Assembly (NCBI GenBank): GCA_029027825.1
Contig: CP093399.1
Coordinates: forward strand, 2,356,001-2,420,000
Origin: Rs1 sp029027825
GTDB lineage: Bacteria > Pseudomonadota > Gammaproteobacteria > Pseudomonadales > Balneatricaceae
Reading direction: 5' to 3'
DNA length: 64,000 bases
A program made the position numbers and the translations under genes. Under the pieces are notes generated by a model that was given only the letters and a program-made list of their open reading frames with translations, was not told the DNA's origin and ran no database searches. Below, piece after piece: positions 46,600 through 55,917 of the stretch; positions within the stretch are counted from its first letter, which is position 1; every line of letters starts with the position of its first letter.

Positions 46600-46895
46600 A
46601 CTCGCAGAGAGAATAGTCATGGTAGAACTGCCAGTTGCCTGAGCCGCCCCCATACAGATCCGGACGTGCGGAATTACCGCATCCGGCTCTTCAATTATTT
46701 CATTGCTCGTGTAATTCACAAGCCCCCTCAATACCAATCCACCACAATATACCGTTTTGATACACGCGGTGGCTGAATCTGATAGTAACGTAACATATCT
46801 TTAAAACCTTGCCAGTTAAAGCTATGCCTTTGACTGCGTCGATTGAGCCATTTGTACAAGGTATGCAATACTGAGAATACAGGACAGACATTTAT
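46600..46895 (-). mobile_element. Group II intron 3' remnant with RT C-terminus
   Basis: The minus strand reads, in broken frame, LYKWLNRRSQRHSFNWQGFK then DMLRYYQIQPPRVSKR, the usual C-terminal end of intron RTs. A domain V-like hairpin (GAGCCGGATGCGGTAATTCC, GCACGTCCGGATC) and the end GGCAGTTCTACCATGAC follow. The 5' portion is missing. The 160 bases to the left gene are featureless. Confidence 0.75.
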
Positions 46896-47053
46896 TTTAA
46901 CTTAACATGCCTGCTGTTAATTTAATCAGATCATTGACTTAAACTGCATCTTCATTAACAAATATTTCTAATATAGGGGTGGATCAGCTGATTACAGACC
47001 ATAAGATTCACACTTAGCAGTGTTAGCTGATCTTAATCAGTTTTTTAGACTTA

Positions 47054-47527
47054 TCAGGTAGGAAATAACTTTCCGCTGAAATTAATCCCTTTAATCCATT
47101 TGATACATAATTTTTTAGCGTGTTCTCGTAGCGCTTCACGGCATCCCATCGCACGGCTAAACTGATGCACACCTTTTGGCTGCATTGTCTTAGGCCACTG
47201 CTCATCGTCAATCCCTAAACGTATTAATATCAGGGGAATACGGCCACCAATTGCACCACGTTTACCTGCCCTGATCGCTCGGCCACTCCAATCAACCAGC
47301 TCTAAATAATCGCGATAATGATAAGGTATTTGATCAGTGAGCTGATGGCCTTCTACGACAAATTCTTTCAGTAGTAAATTTGACTGGGTTTTTTCTGAAC
47401 CTTTAGCATTCACGCTATTTGTCACTGATTTATCATCTTCAATTCTTTGTTTTATAGAAGTATAATCAGAATCTTCCGGGGTCTCAGCCATCTGAGCGCG
47501 GATCGGGTTTAACTCAACATAAGCCAT
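47054..47527 (-). pseudogene. RAYT-type (Y1) transposase, C-terminal fragment
   Basis: 157 residues. MAYVELNPIRAQMAETPEDS and DYTSIKQRI are hallmarks of REP-associated tyrosine transposases. The HUH and catalytic tyrosine regions that should precede are absent, so it is a fragment; the start codon is arbitrary. The C-terminal half (GCREALREHAKKLCIKWI) is also family-like. No REP sequences were noticed nearby. Confidence 0.75.
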
Positions 47528-47574
47528 ACATGTGAGTAACGCTTGTTATGCAATTTACCACAGTCATATTTAAA

Positions 47575-48027
47575 CTAGCAACAAGATCCCCCACCAGCCT
47601 GTTGATGTCTGACAGCCGCTAAACATTGAGTTTCTGATGCCTGTAAATGAATTTTGACTACCTGATCTGTTTGCTCAATGCGTGCTATTGGATACTGAGA
47701 AGGAACATCGTCTTTGTATTCTAATATTACATCAGCACTTTGTAAGTCAGGTAATTTATCCAAAACAACGCCGCTGTGGCTCAGGATTTTTAAAACTGTA
47801 TCGGCATTTAAGCGATGATCAGTGTCTGTTCCATGCCATAACTGAATTTGTACATAAGATTCATTTCTTACTTGAGCGCCGCAATCAATAAAATGACGAA
47901 AAACACTACCAACATCGGTTAAGTGAAAGTGTGCAGGCACTTGATTGCCATTGGGTAGATAAAACTCAACTCGATATTGAGGGTTCTTAGAAAGGCTCTC
48001 TATTAAAGCTTGATATTGAATGGTCAT
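47575..48027 (-). CDS. DUF6428 family protein
   Basis: 150 residues. VEFYLPNGNQVPAHFHLTDV, YVQIQLWHGTDTDHRLNADT and VILEYKDDVPSQYPIARI fit the DUF6428 family, whose function is unknown. The end has four cysteines (TQC, GGGSCC), which suggests metal or metalloid contact. It follows sigZ by 75 bases and is probably cotranscribed. Confidence 0.65.
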   Translation of the reverse strand: MTIQYQALIESLSKNPQYRVEFYLPNGNQVPAHFHLTDVGSVFRHFIDCGAQVRNESYVQIQLWHGTDTDHRLNADTVLKILSHSGVVLDKLPDLQSADVILEYKDDVPSQYPIARIEQTDQVVKIHLQASETQCLAAVRHQQAGGGSCC

Positions 48028-48102
48028 ATTTGTTTCCTACTAAAAAATTAATTACACTTCTGTAGACGGAGGAAAGTGCAAAAGGACGCAAATATTTTAA
48101 AA

Positions 48103-48648
48103 TTAGCAGAATTTACAATCTTGTTTCTTTGGCTCATATGAAATGACTTGATTTTTCTTGTTGATTTCAAACTGGCAACAATCATTCAACATGCCTTTTA
48201 ATAAACCTCTACCTCTTTGAACTCTTGATTTGGCACCTGTTAAAGAGATGCCCTCCAGCTCAGCCACTTCTTTTTGAGTTTTATTATCTAATTCAGACAT
48301 TTGAACAGCGTTACGATATTTTTCAGGTAATTGGTGAATCATGGGTTCTAGGCACGATGAAAGCTCTTTCCTTATAGTTTCCTCTTCATCAGGGGTAGGT
48401 TGCTCTATCCAGTCAGTAAGTTGCTCACTGGTTTGCCGCGAGCGGTAATGGTCTATTATTGTATTTCGTGTTATCTGATAGAGCCAACTTTCGATTTTAG
48501 TATCGTCTTTCAATGAATCGAGGCGAGTATGAATTTTTATAAAAACATTTGTAAGAATATCGTCCAGCATATCTTCAGAGACCTTAGTTCTTATAAAAGA
48601 AGCTAATCTCGAATGGTATTCATGCCAGATATCTTCGGTTAAGTTCAC
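48103..48648 (-). CDS. sigZ: ECF sigma factor SigZ
   Basis: 181 residues from GTG 48648 with AGGAGG upstream. Sigma region 2 (WHEYHSRLASFIRTKV, LTNVFIKIHTRLDS, IESWLYQITRNTIIDHYR) and region 4 (LPEKYRNAVQMSELDNKTQK then EVAELEGISLTGAKSRVQRG) are intact. The C-terminal tail holds several cysteines (DCCQFEI, DCKFC) typical of the SigZ group. It probably directs transcription of itself and the DUF6428 gene. An attC core begins just upstream of its ribosome binding site, so both genes form one cassette. Confidence 0.82.
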   Translation of the reverse strand: MNLTEDIWHEYHSRLASFIRTKVSEDMLDDILTNVFIKIHTRLDSLKDDTKIESWLYQITRNTIIDHYRSRQTSEQLTDWIEQPTPDEEETIRKELSSCLEPMIHQLPEKYRNAVQMSELDNKTQKEVAELEGISLTGAKSRVQRGRGLLKGMLNDCCQFEINKKNQVISYEPKKQDCKFC

Positions 48649-48760
48649 AATGCCTCCTTTGAACGCTCTAACGCTGGCGACAATTGCAGGCACGCGGCGC
48701 GAGTTTTGCGGTCTTTTTGCAAAATGCGTGACGTGGGACTGTCAGATTTCTTGCCTTTGT

Positions 48761-50519
48761 GTACGCCCAGCATGGGCATGAACTAATGAGGTGAAAGTCC
48801 TCTGTAGGAAAATCACCGTTTATTTAACGTACTGTTATTAAACGTTAACTACTAGCAAATGGCAAGGGCTTAACCGTGAGGTCTGGTCTGGAGGAAGCCA
48901 GTAGCCTCTTTGCTAAATTAAGGTGAGCTGATGAACAAAAACATCATATGAGGCGTAGGCTGGAGGCGAGTTGGCACAAGACGACGAAGCCATGTGATAC
49001 TTTTGGTTAGAGAGCACGGCCACCGTAAAGATGGGGTTGCGCAGGGAAAGTTCACGTTCACTCTTGATATGGAAAATGGGGAAATCTGCTTAACAAGAGA
49101 TCCTTTACTTAAAAAAGAGGCTAGCAGTGAGGCTCTGCTCTATAAATGCCTTGGTTTCTCTGAGTTCATCAGCAGAGAAAAGCGAACTTGATGAATACCG
49201 ACAGCGCCCTATTAGGTAACTAATGCGGTGATTAAGCAGAAGTCAGCAGAGGATATACGAAGACATGGATGTCGAAGGTAGAGCGACAACCTTTCAACAG
49301 CATGGAAGCGTGTTCGAGCCAATAAAGGGGCGGCAGGTGTCGACGGTATGACTATCGAAGACTTCCCTGCATGGGCAAAATCAGGCAACTGGGAACGGGT
49401 AACTAACGAACTGGCCGCAGCGAGTTATGTACCATCACCGGTTAGGCGCGTTGAAATTGATAAACCGGATGGCGGAAAACGCCAGCTGGGGCTGTTGTTA
49501 AAGGGATGGGCAACCGTTACAGATCGAGTGATCCAGCAGGCCATCGCCCAAGTCCTTACGCCCATTTTCGACCCTAGTTTCTCGGAGAACAGTTTCGGGT
49601 TTAGGCCTCATAGAAATGGGCAACAAGCGGTAAAACAGGTGCGAGACATCATCAAAGAAGGACGCCGCTTTGCGGTAGATGTTGATCTGTCGAAGTTCTT
49701 TGATCGGGTGAACCATGATTTACTTTTAACGTTACTTGGTCGCAAGATCAGTGACAAACGATTGTTAAATCTGATTAGCCGATACCTCCGAGCTGGGGTG
49801 CTTTCTAATATGGGAAAGGACGACCAGTATGTTTAATAGAGCAGAGAAAGCGTTCCACAAAGAGGCACCTTTATTAGCGAACATCATGCTCGATTCTCTG
49901 GATAAAGATTTAGAAAAGCGCGGCCACAAGTTTGCTCTTTACGCCGATGACTTTTTCAGCCTAGCGTTAAATCTCTACTTAAATTCAAGCAGAAAATTCG
50001 TCGCTTAACGAATCGAAACTGGGCCAATCTCTTTAAAGAAAGCCCATGAAATATCAGCTTTTCAAAACCAGCCAATTTATACGTGGTTGGATTAACTACT
50101 TTGGTATTGCCAATTGCTATCAGCTTTGCGTCGATCTAGATCATTGGATTAGACGTAGGGTGCGTATGGCACTTACTTTTACAGGGAGGTGCGTCAGTGG
50201 CGAAAGCCACGACAAGGTAAGAAGCTTGATGAGATTGGGCGTCAGAGTACAGTCAGCAGTCGCCTGTGGCATCACTAGCAAAGGCCCATGGCGTAGCTCT
50301 AAAACACCAGGTATTAATCAGGCATTGTCGAATGCTTATTTAAAACGCCAAGGTTTATATGAGTTGCGTGATGGATGGATTAAGCTTCACTATTCTAAGT
50401 GAAACACCCTCGGCTTTGGCTTCCTGCGTCGCTCTACCTTCAGCATCCATGTTTACGTGTGCGGACCCGCATGCAGGGTATTGAGGGGGCTGAGGGTTAG
50501 ATACCCTCGGCTACCCGAT
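48761..50519 (+). mobile_element. Class C-attC group II intron 1 (defective)
   Basis: 5' end GTACGCCCAGCATGGGCATG directly after TTTGT of attC; 3' end GGCTACCCGAT before TAAAC. Structural parts are close to intron 3 but the RT has several deletions and frameshifts. Orientation is opposite to the cassettes. Confidence 0.85.
49285..50402 (+). pseudogene. Group II intron reverse transcriptase, decayed (intron 1)
   Basis: Compared with the intact RT of intron 3, the N-terminal 40 residues are lost. A short insertion (LLLKGWA) replaces the IPT of GIPTVTD. The GVPQGGP region is deleted (after YLRAG), and about 70 residues between YADDF and the LALNLYLNS segment are missing. The C-terminal part (50046-50402) is nearly identical. 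Inactive in cis. Confidence 0.88.
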
Positions 50520-50528
50520 TAAACCGTA

Positions 50529-50825
50529 TTATGCCATTTGAAAGTTATATGGAGAAACGTGCAATGACTGTTGCTCTTGCCTTGTTTGCCATAAATCATG
50601 CGCGTTCTGTAAGCGAAGCCAATGATCTGCTGATGGTTTACCAAATGCTAATTCTAAACGTACAGCCATTACGGGCGTTATAGAACCTTTAGCATTCAAA
50701 ACTTTAGATAAAGTCTTACGACTCACATCAAGATGCTTAGCAACGTCGGTGATCGTTAACTCTAAAGAGTCGATCACTAACTCTTTTAATATTTCTCCCG
50801 GATGAGCGGGGTTAAACATAGCCAT
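50529..50825 (-). CDS. higA: HigA-type antitoxin (second higBA)
   Basis: 98 residues: FNPAHPGEILKELVIDSLEL, helix-turn-helix VAKHLDVSRKTLSKVLNAKG, SITPVMAVRLELAFGKP. Follows higB with a one-base overlap. The stop codon lies 10 bases from the right edge of intron 1, beside the attC core. Confidence 0.9.
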   Translation of the reverse strand: MAMFNPAHPGEILKELVIDSLELTITDVAKHLDVSRKTLSKVLNAKGSITPVMAVRLELAFGKPSADHWLRLQNAHDLWQTRQEQQSLHVSPYNFQMA

Positions 50826-51103
50826 TAGTGGTAATCCTCATAATTTACTATTTCAACATCACGTCCTGTAAACCTATATGTTATTCGCCAATTTCCACTT
50901 ACACGGACAGACCAAATATCTTTTCTGTCACCTTTAAGTTGATGCATAAATAGACCTGGAAGATCCATATCATCAGAAATTTCAGCTTGATCTAAGTTAG
51001 CTAAAATAAGACGTAGTTTCTTTTCGTGTTTCTTTTGTATCCCCGCAGTACTGCCTGAAGCATAAAACTTACGAAGACCTTTATGAATGAAATTTTTTAT
51101 CAT
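50825..51103 (-). CDS. higB: HigB-type toxin (second higBA)
   Basis: 92 residues: MIKNFIHKGLRKFYASGSTA, IQKKHEKKLRLILANLDQAE, LKGDRKDIWSVRVSGNWRIT and the end IVNYEDYH. The same family and length as the HigB at 34717-34995 but diverged along the protein, so the two modules are independent captures. Confidence 0.9.
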   Translation of the reverse strand: MIKNFIHKGLRKFYASGSTAGIQKKHEKKLRLILANLDQAEISDDMDLPGLFMHQLKGDRKDIWSVRVSGNWRITYRFTGRDVEIVNYEDYH

Positions 51104-51154
51104 TCGACCATTGTAACCTTAAAGGTGTCAGGCTAACAGAAGAACTTGACCTAC

Positions 51155-51260
51155 GGTTTAGCGCCCGCAGCAACTGCAGGCTAAAATTGGCGGTTTTTGT
51201 GCGTTTTCTTGCACAAAAGGTGACAGTTTTAGACTGTCAGATTGACTGCGCTTGTTATGA
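51155..51260 (-). repeat. attC site 12
   Basis: The left core is altered (TTTAGCG for AACG) but the rest (CCCGCAGCAACTGCAGGC... TTTTAGACTGTCAGATTGAC) equals attC site 21. Closing core GTTATGA. Confidence 0.8.
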
Positions 51261-51869
51261 GCTAACACGATTGCATGCCTCAACTTCAATTGTCTTTAGG
51301 TACTGACAGCTTTTGGTACCTTCCAGCGACATTAAGCTTGGACAGTTATATAAATCTAATTTCTCAAGTCTGTTTAGCTGCTCAATACCGCTTAAGGACT
51401 CTAACTTTCTTGATGTTAAATATAGCTGCTTAAGTCCCTGCATTGATGATATAGGCTTTAAGTCGGTATGGGGATAATTTTGAATATTCAGTTTTTCTAA
51501 CGATGAAACATCGAACAGTGAACCTAAACCTTTAGACCATGTAACTAAAGCTATTTTTAAGTTTGTAAATTCAGACAAGTCAATTTTCTGAGCCGACTTA
51601 CATTGAAACCCAAGAACTTCTAGTTGAGGGAGGGACTCTATAATCTTTATTCCTTTAGCACCCCAGCAATAAAGCTCCAAGCTCCGAAGAAATACTAGCT
51701 TGCTAAGAAAGGACAAATCTTGGCCCTTAAAGCCGAAAGAATCAGTGAGCCTTAATGCCAATATTTCATTTTCCCGCATGTAAAGAGCAACGTCATCAGT
51801 CCACTCTCCTTTAAGGATAAGGACTTTACCAATTCCATTCTCATCTTGCCTGACTTCAAAGTTACTCAT
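51255..51869 (-). CDS. Leucine-rich-repeat-like protein (cassette gene)
   Basis: 204 residues with irregular LRR units of about 22-24 residues: LSFLSKLVFLRSLELYCWGA, IIESLPQLEVLGFQCK, VSSLEKLNIQNYPHTDLKPI, SSMQGLKQLYLTSRKLESLS, IEQLNRLEKLDLYNCPSL. No signal peptide. LRR folds bind proteins; partner unknown. The stop lies in the closing core of attC site 12. Confidence 0.7.
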   Translation of the reverse strand: MSNFEVRQDENGIGKVLILKGEWTDDVALYMRENEILALRLTDSFGFKGQDLSFLSKLVFLRSLELYCWGAKGIKIIESLPQLEVLGFQCKSAQKIDLSEFTNLKIALVTWSKGLGSLFDVSSLEKLNIQNYPHTDLKPISSMQGLKQLYLTSRKLESLSGIEQLNRLEKLDLYNCPSLMSLEGTKSCQYLKTIEVEACNRVSS

Positions 51870-51883
51870 GATCCCTCAGAGGC

Positions 51884-52879
51884 TCATAACGCTTGGTTCA
51901 GCGGCAAATTAAGCGCGCAGTGGTTAATTTGTCCGACTGCAACCATTTGTGTACGCCCGGCATGGGCGTGAACTAATGGGGTTAAAGTCCCCTGTAGGAA
52001 GATCACCGTTTATTTAACGTATTGTTATTAAACGTTAACTACTAGCAAATGGCAAGGGCTTAACCGTGAGGTTTTGTCTGGAGGAAGCCAGTAGCCTATT
52101 TGCTCAATGAAGGCGAGCCGATGAACAAAAACATCATATAACGCGTAGGCTGGAGGCGAGTTGTCCCCGTGAAACGCCTTGGGCCCAAAACTACAATATA
52201 TGTGATGCTTGTGCTTATAGAGCAAGGCCACGGTAGAGGCGGGATTGCGCAGTGAAAGTTCATGTTCGATCTTAATATGTGAAATAGGGGAGTTTGCTTA
52301 ATAAAAGATCACCGCTTGAATAAGGGGCATTCAGCCGAGCGCGAAATATCTACTTAGCTTTAAGCAGAAAACTCGTCGTTTAACGAATCGAAACTGGGCC
52401 AATCTCTTTAAAGAAAGTCCATGAAATATCAGCTTTTCAAAACCAGCCAATTTATACGTGGTTGGATTAACTACTTTGGTATTGCCAATTGCTATCAGCT
52501 TTGCGTCGACCTAGATCATTGGATTAGACGTCGAGTGCGTATGGCACTTACTTTTACAGGGAGGTGCATCAGTGGCGAAAGCCATGACAAGGGGCGTCAG
52601 AGTACAGTCAGCAGTCGCCTGTGGCATCACTAGCAAAGGCCCATGGCGTAGCTCTAAAACACCAGGTATTAATCAGGCATTGTCGAATGCTTATTTAAAA
52701 CGCCAAGGTTTATATGAGTTGCGTGATGGATGGATTAAGCTTCACTATTCTAAGTGAAACGCCCTCGGCTTTGGCTTCCTGCGTCGCTCTATCTTCAGCA
52801 TCCATGCTTACGTGTGCGGACCCGCATGCAGGGTGTTGTGGGGGCTGAGGGTTAGATACCCTCGGCTACCCGATTACAC
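51884..52879 (-). repeat. attC site 13, split by class C intron 2
   Basis: TCATAAC core at 51884-51890; short site (GCTTGGTTCAGCGGCAAATT... TGCAACCATTTGT). Closing core GT (51949-51950) plus TACAC (52875-52879). Confidence 0.75.
51951..52874 (+). mobile_element. Class C-attC group II intron 2 (deleted core)
   Basis: Same 5' end (GTACGCCCGGC) and 3' end (GGCTACCCGAT) as introns 1 and 3. Only 924 bp remain: the 5' structural region, a junction, and the last ~110 codons of the RT (from 52421, MKYQLFKTSQFIRGWINYFG). It shares a CTTTTACAGGGAGG insert with intron 1 that intron 3 lacks, so introns 1 and 2 have a common defective ancestor. Confidence 0.85.
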
Positions 52880-52883
52880 GGCA

Positions 52884-53171
52884 TTACACTATACGAGATG
52901 CTAGCTTTTTGTATATTACATTTTTATCTCGTTTTCCTACTGCTAGAACATAGACCACGATCTCGTCATCTAATACCTCGTACGCTAATCTGTAGCCTAC
53001 TGTACGTAATTTAATTTTGTAAACAGAATCGTAGCCTCTTAATTTTGCCGATGGAACGTGAGGATTTTGAAGCCGTTCACGAAGCTTATTTTTAAATTGT
53101 TTTTTCAGAGGCTCTGCTAATTTATCCCACTCTTTTTTTGCAGCTGGAAGAAATTTTAATTTATAAGTCAT
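52884..53171 (-). CDS. relE: RelE-type mRNA interferase toxin
   Basis: 95 residues, normal RelE length: TYKLKFLPAAKKEWDKLAEP, VPSAKLRGYDSVYKIKLRTV, GYRLAYEVLDDEIVVYVLAV, GKRDKNVIYKKL. Conserved basic residues for mRNA cleavage are present. It overlaps the antitoxin gene by 11 bases. Confidence 0.9.
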   Translation of the reverse strand: MTYKLKFLPAAKKEWDKLAEPLKKQFKNKLRERLQNPHVPSAKLRGYDSVYKIKLRTVGYRLAYEVLDDEIVVYVLAVGKRDKNVIYKKLASRIV

Positions 53172-53415
53172 CTAAATTTACTTCAATAGCTTCTGATAAA
53201 TCATTGCGACGAAGATCTACTATTTTACCTAACTCATAATCATCTACAACGTCCATTAACCATTCATAAGTTTCTGCTGGCACCAAATATGCTGCCGGTT
53301 TGTTATGATTTAATATTGCTATAGCCGAACCATTAGCTTCGTTTAATAACGCAGTAGGGTTCCTTTTAAGTTCCGATATACTCGCTGAACAATCAGCTAA
53401 AATTTGTCTCATCAT
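53161..53415 (-). CDS. Phd/RelB-type antitoxin
   Basis: 84 residues. Phd fold: RQILADCSASISELKRNPTA, LLNEANGSAIAILNHNKPAA, YLVPAETYEWLMDVVDDYEL. Two ATG codons (53415, 53412) are possible starts. Pairs with the RelE toxin downstream; likely autorepressor. Confidence 0.87.
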   Translation of the reverse strand: MMRQILADCSASISELKRNPTALLNEANGSAIAILNHNKPAAYLVPAETYEWLMDVVDDYELGKIVDLRRNDLSEAIEVNLDDL

Positions 53416-53588
53416 TACCACCAAATTAAGCGCTTAAATAAGTACTTATTTTAGACCTAAATATATTTTAAGGCCAGAACTAATTTTTGCCGTATAACGC
53501 CAATCTAAGCTGCGGCGTTGCTGGCTCAGTTTTTTGCGGTTCTTTGCAAAAAATGGGACAGTAAAAGCCGTCAGATTGAGGTTTTTGT

Positions 53589-55510
53589 GTACGCCCAGCA
53601 TGGGCATGAACTAATGAGGTGGAAGTCCTATGTAGGAAGATCACCGTTTATTTAACGTACTGTTATTAAACGTTAACTACTAGCGAATGGCAAGGGCTTA
53701 ACCGTGAGGTTTGGTCCGAAGGAAGCCGCTAGCAAATTTGCGAGCTGATGAACAAGAATATCATATGAGGCGTAGGCTGAAGGCGAGTTGGCACAAGACG
53801 ACGAAGCCATGTGATCTAACGGCCACCGTAAATGATGCAGTTGCGCAGTGAAAGTTCATGTTCTTATCTGGGGAGATCTGTTTAACAAGCGATCGGTAAA
53901 TTAGCAGTAAGGCTCTGCTCTATAAATGCCTTGGTTTCTCTGAACTCATCAACAGAGGAAAGCGAATTTGATGAATACCGACAGCGCCCTATTAGGTAAC
54001 TAATGCGGTGATTAAGCAGAAGTCAGCAGAGGGCATAGTAGCCAAACGGCCATCGTAATGGATGGTACAAGGTGAAGGCCTGAACATTTAGAACAAAGGA
54101 GGAGCCATGACACACTTGAGCAAACGAATGCAGCCCAGCAATGACGACACTCAGCGTAGTGATGTGAAGCCAACCTTTAGCGAAAACCTATTCGAGCGCG
54201 TGCTGCAAAGGGATAACCTTACAGCAGCATGGAAACGTGTTCGAGCCAATAAAGGGGCGGCAGGTGTCGACGGTATGACTATCGAATACTTCCCTGCATG
54301 GGCAAAATCAGGCCACTGGGAACGGGTAACGAACGAACTGGCAGCAGCGAGTTATGTGCCTTCACCAGTTAGACGTGTTGAGATTGATAAGCCAGATGGC
54401 GGTAAACGCCAGCTGGGCATTCCAACCGTTACAGATCGAGTGATCCAGCAGGCCATTTCCCAAGTCCTTATGCCTATTTTCGACCCTAGTTTCTCGGATA
54501 ATAGTTTCGGGTTTAGGCCTCGTCGTAATGGGCAACAAGCGGTAAAACAGGTGCGAGACATCATCAAAGAAGGACGCCGCTTTGCGGTAGATGTTGATCT
54601 GTCGAAGTTCTTTGATCGGGTGAACCATGATTTACTGTTATCGTTACTTGGTCGCAAGATCAGTGACAAACGATTGTTAAATCTGATTAGCCGATACCTT
54701 CGAGCTGGGTTTGTCGACAACCAGTTCGTTGGAGAGAGCCGAGAAGGCGTTCCACAAGGTGGTCCATTATCACCCTTATTAGCGAACATCATGCTCGATC
54801 CTCTCGATAAAGAACTCGAAAAGCGCGGTCACAAGTTTGCCCGTTATGCCGATGACTTTACCATTTTGGTAAAAAGTCAGCGAGCGGGAGAACGAGTACT
54901 GCGTAGCATTAGTCAGTATCTACAAAAGCGTTTGAAATTGATGGTTAACTCAACGAAGAGTGCTGTTATGAAAACCAGTCAAAACCAGTTCTTGGGCTTT
55001 ACGTTCAAGTCTGGCCGTATTCAGCCTAGCGCGAAATCTCTACTTAAATTCAAGCAGAAAATTCGTCGCTTAACTAATCGAAACTGGGGCGTCTCCATGA
55101 AATATCAGCTTTTCAAAACCAGCCAATTTATACGTGGTTGGATTAACTACTTTGGTATTGCCAATTGCTATCAGCTTTGCGTCGATCTAGATCATTGGAT
55201 TAGACGTAGGGTGCGTATGGCTTATTGGCGTCAGTGGCGAAAGCCACGAACCAAGGTAAGAAGCTTGATGAGATTGGGCGTCAGAGTGCAATCAGCAGTC
55301 GCCTGTGGCATCACCAGCAAAGGCCCGTGGCGCAGCTCTAAAACCCCTGGAATTAATCAGGCATTGTCGAATGTCTATTTGAAACGTCAGGGTTTATATG
55401 AGTTGCGTGATGGTTGGATCAAGCTTCACTATACTGAGTGAAACGCCCTGTGCGGATCCGCATGCAGGGTGTTGTGGGGGCTGGAGGTTAGAGACCTCCG
55501 GCTACCCGAT
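53589..55510 (+). mobile_element. Class C-attC group II intron 3 (complete)
   Basis: 1922 bp. 5' end GTACGCCCAGCATGGGCATG, 3' structural hairpins around GGAGGTTAGAGACCTCCGGC ending CTACCCGAT. Intact RT. Joined exons restore attC core GTTATAT. Likely the mobile source for introns 1 and 2. Confidence 0.9.
54107..55441 (+). CDS. ltrA: Group II intron-encoded reverse transcriptase/maturase (LtrA type)
   Basis: 444 residues with AGGAGG just upstream of ATG 54107. RT domains 0-7: AAGVDGMTIEYFPAWA, KRQLGIPTVTDRVIQQAISQ, FGFRPRRNGQQAVKQVRDII, DVDLSKFFDRVNHDLL, GVPQGGPLSPLLANIMLDPL, catalytic ARYADDFTILV, FLGFTFKSGRIQPSAKSLLK. Maturase domain X ends in KTPGINQALSNVYLKRQGLY. No endonuclease domain, as is normal for class C. 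It promotes splicing and target-primed insertion; attC hairpins are the preferred target of this subclass. Confidence 0.93.
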   Translation: MTHLSKRMQPSNDDTQRSDVKPTFSENLFERVLQRDNLTAAWKRVRANKGAAGVDGMTIEYFPAWAKSGHWERVTNELAAASYVPSPVRRVEIDKPDGGKRQLGIPTVTDRVIQQAISQVLMPIFDPSFSDNSFGFRPRRNGQQAVKQVRDIIKEGRRFAVDVDLSKFFDRVNHDLLLSLLGRKISDKRLLNLISRYLRAGFVDNQFVGESREGVPQGGPLSPLLANIMLDPLDKELEKRGHKFARYADDFTILVKSQRAGERVLRSISQYLQKRLKLMVNSTKSAVMKTSQNQFLGFTFKSGRIQPSAKSLLKFKQKIRRLTNRNWGVSMKYQLFKTSQFIRGWINYFGIANCYQLCVDLDHWIRRRVRMAYWRQWRKPRTKVRSLMRLGVRVQSAVACGITSKGPWRSSKTPGINQALSNVYLKRQGLYELRDGWIKLHYTE

Positions 55511-55796
55511 TATATCCGTTAATTTTCTTACACTTAGCTCTTACAACAGCGCTAATCAATAACGTTAGAATACCTATCATAAAGAGGTATTCCTCAACAA
55601 TTGTATTAATGAAAGCCAACGCTATTGAATTAGCTATTATAATTAGTAGGCAATTTTTTTCTGATAGATTAACTACTTTATTCAATATCTTTTGGGGATT
55701 CCGCATAATCATAAAAAATAACGCTGCCGAAACCAGTACACCTAGAATATACATCACGACAACTAAATTAAATAACATAGGTGTGTAGTCTTCCAT
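55488..55796 (-). CDS. Small membrane protein whose 3' end runs into intron 3
   Basis: From ATG 55796 (MEDYTPMLFNLVVVMYILGV) about 102 residues with three hydrophobic segments (about 8-30, 49-66, 70-85), then KKINGYN. The frame continues into intron sequence for RVAGGL and TAG at 55488. Without the intron the frame would run on into attC. No family recognised. Confidence 0.6.
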   Translation of the reverse strand: MEDYTPMLFNLVVVMYILGVLVSAALFFMIMRNPQKILNKVVNLSEKNCLLIIIANSIALAFINTIVEEYLFMIGILTLLISAVVRAKCKKINGYNRVAGGL

Positions 55797-55811
55797 GATT
55801 ACTCCTATAGG

Positions 55812-55913
55812 ATATAACGCCAACCTAACCTGCGGCGTTGCTGGCTCAGTTTTTTGCGGTTCTTTGCAAAAAATGGGACAGTAAAAGCCGTCAGATTGAG
55901 GTTTTTGTTATAA
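55812..55913 (-). repeat. attC site 15
   Basis: ATATAAC and GTTATAA cores; interior nearly identical to attC site 14. Confidence 0.9.
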
Positions 55914-55917
55914 AGCC

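Larger units (their letters stand above)
48666..50524 (-). repeat. attC site 11, split by class C intron 1
   Basis: CTCTAAC core at 48666-48672; arms as in attC site 10. The closing core GT (48759-48760) plus TAAAC (50520-50524) is interrupted after its second base by the intron. Confidence 0.85.
53492..55515 (-). repeat. attC site 14, split by class C intron 3
   Basis: GTATAAC core; interior almost identical to attC site 15 (GCGGCGTTGCTGGCTCAG, arms GTTTTTTGCGGTTCTTTGC). Closing core GT (53587-53588) plus TATAT (55511-55515). Confidence 0.88.

Noticed and set aside
54352..54792. Minus-strand frames of 88 and 146 codons
   Set aside because: They are shadows of the intact intron reverse transcriptase on the plus strand.
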